Shown: piece after piece, positions 57,319 to 64,000 of the stretch
How the letters are laid out: each line of letters starts with the position of its first letter
Numbering within the stretch: position 1 is the first letter of the stretch
Assembly (NCBI GenBank): GCA_963839535.1
Contig: CAWIVF010000001.1
Location: forward strand, 1 to 64,000
Source of the DNA: RHKX01 sp963839535
GTDB lineage: Bacteria; Actinomycetota; Thermoleophilia; Solirubrobacterales; 70-9
Direction of reading: 5' to 3'
DNA length: 64,000 bases
Notes under the pieces: model-generated
Seen by the model: the letters and a program-made list of their open reading frames with translations, nothing else
Told to the model about the DNA's origin: nothing
The model's database searches: none
Translations under genes and position numbers: made by a program

Positions 57319-57555
57319 CGCCGAGAATTGTACCCGGGCGAGGCCCGGCCGAAAGGGCGCGGCCGTGCGAATCCGCCACCGGTCCGGCGTCCCCCCAAAC
57401 TGCGGGGAAGCGTGACGCGAAGCCGGGTTTTGCGGCTCTTACCGCGCGGCGCGCGAAGCCGGTATTTGCGTTCTGGCGCCCGGCGGACCGGGGCCGCGGC
57501 TGCGAGGGTGCCCCTTCGCACCGACCACCCCTCAGGACCCAGGAGAACCCACACC
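57319..57555. other. Divergent intergenic region with imperfect direct repeat
   Basis: 237 bp between two divergent genes. GCGAAGCCGGGTTTTGCG at about 57417 and GCGAAGCCGGTATTTGCG at about 57453 form an imperfect direct repeat 36 bp apart; the first also makes an AGCCG/CGGCT hairpin. AAACTGCGGGGAAG precedes them. This could be a tandem operator or a promoter region; I see no confident -35/-10. Confidence 0.35.
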
Positions 57556-57774
57556 TTGCCCGACCAGATTCCCGCTCGCCGAGTCCGCAGCTCCCGCCCC
57601 AAGCCCAGCTGCGATTCCTGCTACTTCGGCCTCCGGATGCTCTGCGCTCTCGACCTCGGCGGCCCCTGCAGCACCTTCCGCCCCGACTCCCCCCACGGCC
57701 TCATCCCGCCGAGCCAGCCGATGCTCCTGATCGGCGCCGAGACCGCCTCGATCTCCGAGCTCGCCGCGGCCTGA
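57556..57774 (+). CDS. Small Cys-rich protein, 72 aa
   Basis: TTG start 57556 after CAGGAGAA. The conserved-looking core RPKPSCDSCYFGLRMLCALD is followed by GGPCSTFRPDSPHGLIPPSQP; four Cys (CDSC, MLC, PCS) could bind a metal or form disulphides. The tail is hydrophobic and Ala-rich. Codon use is like neighbouring genes and the stop lies just before the convergent acyl-CoA dehydrogenase. I do not recognise a characterised family. Confidence 0.55.
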   Translation: MPDQIPARRVRSSRPKPSCDSCYFGLRMLCALDLGGPCSTFRPDSPHGLIPPSQPMLLIGAETASISELAAA

Positions 57775-57783
57775 GCCGCGGGC

Positions 57784-59728
57784 TCACTGGGCCGGCGCGC
57801 TCTCCGGCTCGCGGGCCTCTTCGCGGTCCTCGCCGGCCTCCGGCTCCGGCGCCGCGGCGGCGGCGACCGGCGAGTCGTGGTCGCCGGGGTCGACGATGCC
57901 CTCCTCGATGAACTTGTAGCGGCCCTCGAGCACGGCCAGGGCGGCCGAGTAGCCCTCGTCGTCGTCGTTGAACCAGAGCGCGTGGAAGAGCGCCTCGACC
58001 CGGCGCCGCGCCTGCAGGCAGAACAGCTCGGCCAGCTCGCGCGCCTCGTCGGCCCGGTCCGGATGCTCGCGCTGGAGGGTGTCGGCGTAGACCACGGCCG
58101 ACGAGATCGCGAACAGCTCGGCGCCGATGTCGACGATCCGGCCCAGGAACGACTGGCGCTTCTCCAGCCCGGCCTGCCAGCGGCTCATGCCCCAGAAGGT
58201 CGAGCGCGCGAGCTTGCGCGAGTTGCGCTCGACGTAGCGCAGGTGCTTGGCGAGGGAGCCGAACTCCTCGTAGGAGCTCGGGTTCTGGCCCTTGCCGACG
58301 GCCAGCTTCGGGAGCCAGCCGGCGTAGAACTGCGAGGCGCCGACGGCGAGCTTCGCCTTCTCGCCGAGCGAGCCGTCGCCCTCGAGGATCTCGCCCGCGA
58401 CCTCGAGGTGCTTGTCGACCGCCTCGCGGGCGATCAGCAGGTGCATGATCTCCGTCGATCCCTCGAACGTGCGGTTGATCCGCATGTCGCGCATCGCCTG
58501 CTCGACCGGGACCGGCTTCTCGCCGCGCGCCTTCAGCGACTCGGCGGTCTCGTAGCCACGTCCGCCGCGGATCTGCATCAGCTCGTCGGTCACCCGCCAG
58601 CCGATCTCGGAGCCGTAGAGCTTCGCGATCGCGGCCTCGATCCGGATGTCGTTCTTCTTGTCGTCGGCCAGGCGGGAGGCGACGTCGAGCATCGCCTCCA
58701 GGCCGAACGCGCTGCCGGCGAGGAAGGCGATCTTCTGCGCGACCGCGTCGTGCTTGCCGACCGGCTGGCCCCACTGGACCCGCTCGGCGGCGAACTCGCG
58801 CGCGACCTTGGTCGCCCACTTCGCGACGCCGACGCAGATCGCCGGCAGCGCCAGGCGGCCGGTGTTGAGGGTGGTGAGGGCGATCTTCAGCCCCTCGCCC
58901 TCCGCGCCCGATCAGGTTCTCCTTCGGCACGACGGCGCCGTCGAGCAGGGTCACCGAGTTCTCGATCCCGCGCAGGCCCATGAAGGCGTTGCGGTGCTCG
59001 ACGGTCACGCCCTCGGTGTCGGTGGGGAGGATGAAGGCGCTGATGCCGCCGCGGCTCTCCTCGCTCTTCGGGACCTTGGCCATCACGACGACGACGTCGG
59101 CGATCGCGCCGTTCGTCGCCCAGAGCTTGCGCCCGTCGAGGCGGTAGCCGCTGCCGTCCTCGGTCGGCGTGGCCGTCGTGCCGAGCCGGGCCGGGTCGGA
59201 GCCCACGTCGGGCTCGGTGAGCAGGAAGGCGGAGATGTCCTTCGTGCTGACCCGCGGCAGCCACTCCTGCTTCTGCTCCTCCGAGCCGAACAGCAGCAGC
59301 GGCTGGGCGAGCCCGATGGACTGGTGGGCCGAGAGCAGCGTCGAGATCGAGGCGTGCCACACCCCGGCGATCGAGAGCGCGCGGTTGTAATAGACCTGCG
59401 AGAGCCCGAGGCCGCCGTACTTCTCCGGCACCTTCATGCCGAGCGCGCCGATCTCCTTCAGGCCCTCGATGACGTGCTCGGGGATCTTCGCGTCGCGCTC
59501 GATCTCGAGCGGGTCGACCTCGTTCTGGAGGAAGTCCTTGAGCCGCGCGAGGAACCGCTCGCCCTTCTCGACCGCCTCGGGGTCGAGCCGGGGCTGGGGG
59601 TGGATCAGGTCGAGCTGGAAGTCCCCGAGGAACAGGCCCTTGCCGAAGCTCGGCAGCTCCCACTTGCTCTCGCGGGCGTCCTCCGCGACCTGTCGTGCTT
59701 CCTTCTCGCTGACTTCCGCTGTGGCCAC
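57784..59728 (-). CDS. Acyl-CoA dehydrogenase, VLCAD/ACAD9 type (one frame break)
   Basis: ~647 aa. GTG 59728 has AAGGAG 6 bp upstream and is preferred to TTG 59743. LKEIGALGMKVPEKYGGLGLSQ, FLLTEPDVGSDPARL (FAD/substrate loop) and DGRKLWATNGAIADV are followed, after a +1 break near 58911, by GEGLKIALTTLNTGRLALPA, RVQWGQPVGKHDAVAQKIA and MQIRGGRGYETAESL with the family's FAD-side motif. RTFEGSTEIMHLL is the usual catalytic-Glu region. The extra ~180-residue C-terminal helical domain is the mark of very-long-chain dehydrogenases, which dimerise and bind membranes. Confidence 0.9.
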
Positions 59729-59782
59729 GGTGTGCTCCTTCAATTCGGTCGAAGTTCGGCCCGAAGGTTAGATTGGGCGCTC

Positions 59783-60544
59783 ATGCGGCTCACGGTCCTC
59801 GGCAAGTCACCGTCATGGGAGGACGCGGGAGGCGCATGTAGCTCCTACCTCATCGAGGAGTCCTCAACCGTCGTCCTGCTCGACTGCGGCAGCGGCGCGC
59901 TCGGAAAGCTGCGGGCGAAGATCGACTACCGCGCGCTCGACGCCGTGGTGATCTCCCACTTCCACGCCGACCACCTCCTCGATCTGATCCCGCTCGCCTG
60001 CGCCTTCACCTACGGGCCGGCGTCGGTCGACGGCTCCTCGGCGCCGCGCCTGATCGCCCCGCAGGGCGCGGAGGAGTTCTTCCGCCGGCTCGGGGTCGCG
60101 ATCGACAGCGAGCGCCTCATCCTCGACGCGTTCCCGCTCGAGGAGTACCAACCGAACGCCTCGATCTCCGTCGGCGATCTCAGCGTCCGCGCCCACCCCG
60201 TTCCCCACGTCGGGCCGACCCACGCCGTCGAGCTGACCGCGCCCTCGGGCGGCCGCATCGTCTTCGGCGCCGACGGTCCCTACTCCGACGAGCTGATCGC
60301 CGCCGCAAGGGGGGCCGACGTGCTGATCGCCGAGGCGACGCTCCCCGATCCGGACCCGAGCCAGGCGGTTCACATGAGCGCGCCCGAGACGGGCCGGCTG
60401 GCGCAGGAGGCCGGTGTCGGTCGGCTCGTCCTCACCCACATCTCGGACGAGCTCGACCTCGAGCGGGCCCGCTCGGCCGCCGCCGAGGCGTTCGGCGGTC
60501 CCGTCGACGTCGCGACCGAGGGCGCGAGCTACGAGGTTGTCTAA
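59783..60544 (+). CDS. MBL-fold metallo-hydrolase
   Basis: 253 aa, intact. SHFHADHLLDLIPL is the HxHxDH zinc motif (~58-72), with further metal ligands at HVGPTHAVEL, FGADGPYSDEL and LTHISDELD. The short size and missing insert regions match the RNase Z-like/YhfI-type hydrolases rather than beta-lactamases. The substrate may be a phosphodiester or lactone; not determined. It is first in a tight series with Hsp20 (12 bp) and Lon (16 bp), so a small stress operon is plausible. Confidence 0.85.
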   Translation: MRLTVLGKSPSWEDAGGACSSYLIEESSTVVLLDCGSGALGKLRAKIDYRALDAVVISHFHADHLLDLIPLACAFTYGPASVDGSSAPRLIAPQGAEEFFRRLGVAIDSERLILDAFPLEEYQPNASISVGDLSVRAHPVPHVGPTHAVELTAPSGGRIVFGADGPYSDELIAAARGADVLIAEATLPDPDPSQAVHMSAPETGRLAQEAGVGRLVLTHISDELDLERARSAAAEAFGGPVDVATEGASYEVV

Positions 60545-60556
60545 CCTGCCGCGGCG

Positions 60557-61039
60557 ATGGCCCGTCAGCGCAATTTGCTGGTCAACATCGAGCGGATGCG
60601 CCGCGAGATGGACGAGCTGCTCGGCGACTCCTGGGTGCCGAGCCGCACGCCGGCCCGCGCCGCCACCGGCTTCTCGCCGCGCGTCGACGTCTACTACTGC
60701 GAGGGGCCGCTGGCCGAGGGCGGCGACCCGGTGCCGAAGGCGATCGTCGTCGCCGACCTCGCCGGCGTGGCGATCGACGCGGTCGGCCTCGAGGTCTCGG
60801 GCCGCACGCTGCTGATCAAGGGTCAGCGCCCCGTTCGCGAGACCGAGGGCCGCGCCTACCAGCAGGTCGAGATCCCGACCGGCGCCTTCCGGCGCGCGAT
60901 CGACCTCGGCGTCGACGTCGAGGCCGAGCAGGCGCGGGCGACCTTCGACGACGGGCTGCTCCGGGTCGAGCTTCCGATCCGGCTGCCGGATGCGACCGCG
61001 CGTCGCGTCCGGATCGAGCGATCCGAGCCCGACTCTTGA
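60557..61039 (+). CDS. Hsp20 / small heat-shock protein
   Basis: 160 aa from ATG 60557. An alpha-crystallin domain spans ~45-145: PRVDVYYCEGP, KAIVVADLAGVAIDAVGLEVSGRTLLIKGQR, YQQVEIPTGAFRRAIDLGVDV and ARATFDDGLLRVELPI, where the final G-L-x-V/L-x-I-like motif is typical. N-terminal MARQRNLLVNIERMRREMDELL is amphipathic. It is an ATP-independent holdase for unfolding proteins. It lies directly upstream of lon, consistent with joint proteostasis roles. Confidence 0.92.
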   Translation: MARQRNLLVNIERMRREMDELLGDSWVPSRTPARAATGFSPRVDVYYCEGPLAEGGDPVPKAIVVADLAGVAIDAVGLEVSGRTLLIKGQRPVRETEGRAYQQVEIPTGAFRRAIDLGVDVEAEQARATFDDGLLRVELPIRLPDATARRVRIERSEPDS

Positions 61040-61055
61040 GCGGCCGGCCATCGCG

Positions 61056-63489
<2,434 letters not shown>

Positions 63490-63569
63490 CCCCTCCGTCG
63501 CGCCGAGGTTTGAGGGTTATGCTGGCCGGGAAGAGCCGAGGGAACCCGAGAGGAGCACAGGAGAGACTT

Positions 63570-64000
63570 ATGGCTAGCAAGAAGAAGGTCGCCGGCAAGG
63601 CGGCAAAGGCGAAGGCCGCAGGAGCCACCGCAACAGCGAGGCCCTACGTGCAGAGGTTGATCGAGGACGACGAGCTGCGCGACAACCTGCGCGAGGCATA
63701 CGACGCCGGCCGCCATGCCTACGGGCGTGCCTCGGGGGCCAAGCGGCCCTCCGACGTGCTCGAGGACAAGAAGCTGCAGAAGGACCTGCGCAATGCCAGC
63801 GAAGCGCTGCGCAACGCGAGCGAGGCCCTGCGCGAGCCGGAGAAGAAGAGCGGCAGCACCTTCGGGCGCCTGCTCCTGATCGCGATCATCGGCGCGATCG
63901 TCGCCGTCGCGCTCAGCGAGGACCTGCGCAAGCAGCTGCTCGACCGTCTGTTCGGAGCGGAGGAGGAGTTCGAGTACACGTCGACGACGTCGAACTCCCC
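63570..64000 (+). CDS. Lys/Ala-rich membrane-anchored protein, 3' end outside window
   Basis: ATG 63570 with CAGGAGA upstream; open to the window edge, so the C-terminus is missing. The N-terminal ~25 residues are Lys/Ala repeats (ASKKKVAGKAAKAKAAG) like histone-H1-type tails. Helical ELRDNLREAYDAGRHAYGRA and a duplicated DLRNASEALRNASEALREP follow, then one hydrophobic helix (FGRLLLIAIIGAIVAVALS) and an acidic end. Similar proteins are widespread in actinobacteria, sometimes beside division or proteolysis genes; the function is not known. The 80 bp upstream show TTATGCT as a possible -10. Confidence 0.75.
   Translation, partial: MASKKKVAGKAAKAKAAGATATARPYVQRLIEDDELRDNLREAYDAGRHAYGRASGAKRPSDVLEDKKLQKDLRNASEALRNASEALREPEKKSGSTFGRLLLIAIIGAIVAVALSEDLRKQLLDRLFGAEEEFEYTSTTSNS

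Overview
This 64 kb window is very GC-rich, gene-dense chromosomal DNA. The gene families point to an Actinomycetota genome, most likely class Thermoleophilia (Solirubrobacterales-like). The evidence is GC-saturated codon use, frequent GTG/TTG starts, ATGA/GTGA overlaps, a long SRP RNA, an MpaB-type oxygenase, an F420-type DUF385 protein, a dnaX-ybaB-recR-lysC-asd block, and a type B succinate dehydrogenase next to a second, CCG-protein-containing one. The taxonomic call is inference; no 16S rRNA is present.

Layout. 0-9.2 kb: end of an M1 aminopeptidase, a class III nucleotide cyclase, a secreted sulfatase (-), an FTR1-type iron permease with an upstream periplasmic partner (-), an MpaB-like oxygenase and an ABC1 kinase (+). 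9.2-20 kb: a 48-aa membrane peptide, two SDRs, a CsaA-like tRNA-binding protein, an orphan AbiEi-like protein, a secreted beta-propeller, a cupredoxin-like lipoprotein, an alpha/beta hydrolase, a cold-shock protein, tRNA-Val(CAC), a secreted M15-like peptidase and a membrane Ser/Thr kinase. 20-27 kb: SRP RNA, a DUF385 protein, an O-methyltransferase, then dnaX-ybaB-recR and lysC-asd (replication/recombination and the aspartate pathway). 27-34.6 kb: a polytopic membrane protein, a flavin amine oxidase and nhaA, overlapping by ATGA, then a berberine-bridge-type FAD oxidase and a secreted protein. 34.7-40.3 kb: two tandem, paralogous, translationally overlapping LAL-type LuxR regulators.

40.3-47.8 kb (-): two succinate dehydrogenase / fumarate reductase modules in series, a cytochrome-b type (sdhC-sdhA-sdhB) followed by a flavoprotein / iron-sulfur / CCG-domain set. 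47.9-53.7 kb: an M50 protease with CBS domains, a coiled-coil protein, an enoyl-CoA hydratase, a polyprenyl sugar-phosphate transferase and an AidB-type acyl-CoA dehydrogenase. 53.8-56.1 kb: icd-mdh. Together with the sdh modules, three TCA steps lie in one 16 kb stretch. 56.1-64 kb: a coiled-coil/AT-hook-like/winged-helix protein, a fatty acid hydroxylase, a small Cys-rich protein, an ACAD9-type dehydrogenase, a metallo-hydrolase, Hsp20, Lon and a membrane-anchored Lys-rich protein cut by the window edge.

Sequence quality matters when reading this annotation. About sixty reading-frame breaks interrupt otherwise well-conserved proteins, including core genes (asd, mdh, lon, sdhA). Almost every one I could resolve shifts the frame by exactly one extra base (one, in the sulfatase leader, is unclear). 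They cluster at 1.6-6.9 kb and 29.7-32.3 kb and are absent from other multi-kb stretches. I treat them as probable residual insertion errors, and I give each gene one span across its breaks. Apparent long ORFs that join neighbouring genes are by-products of this.
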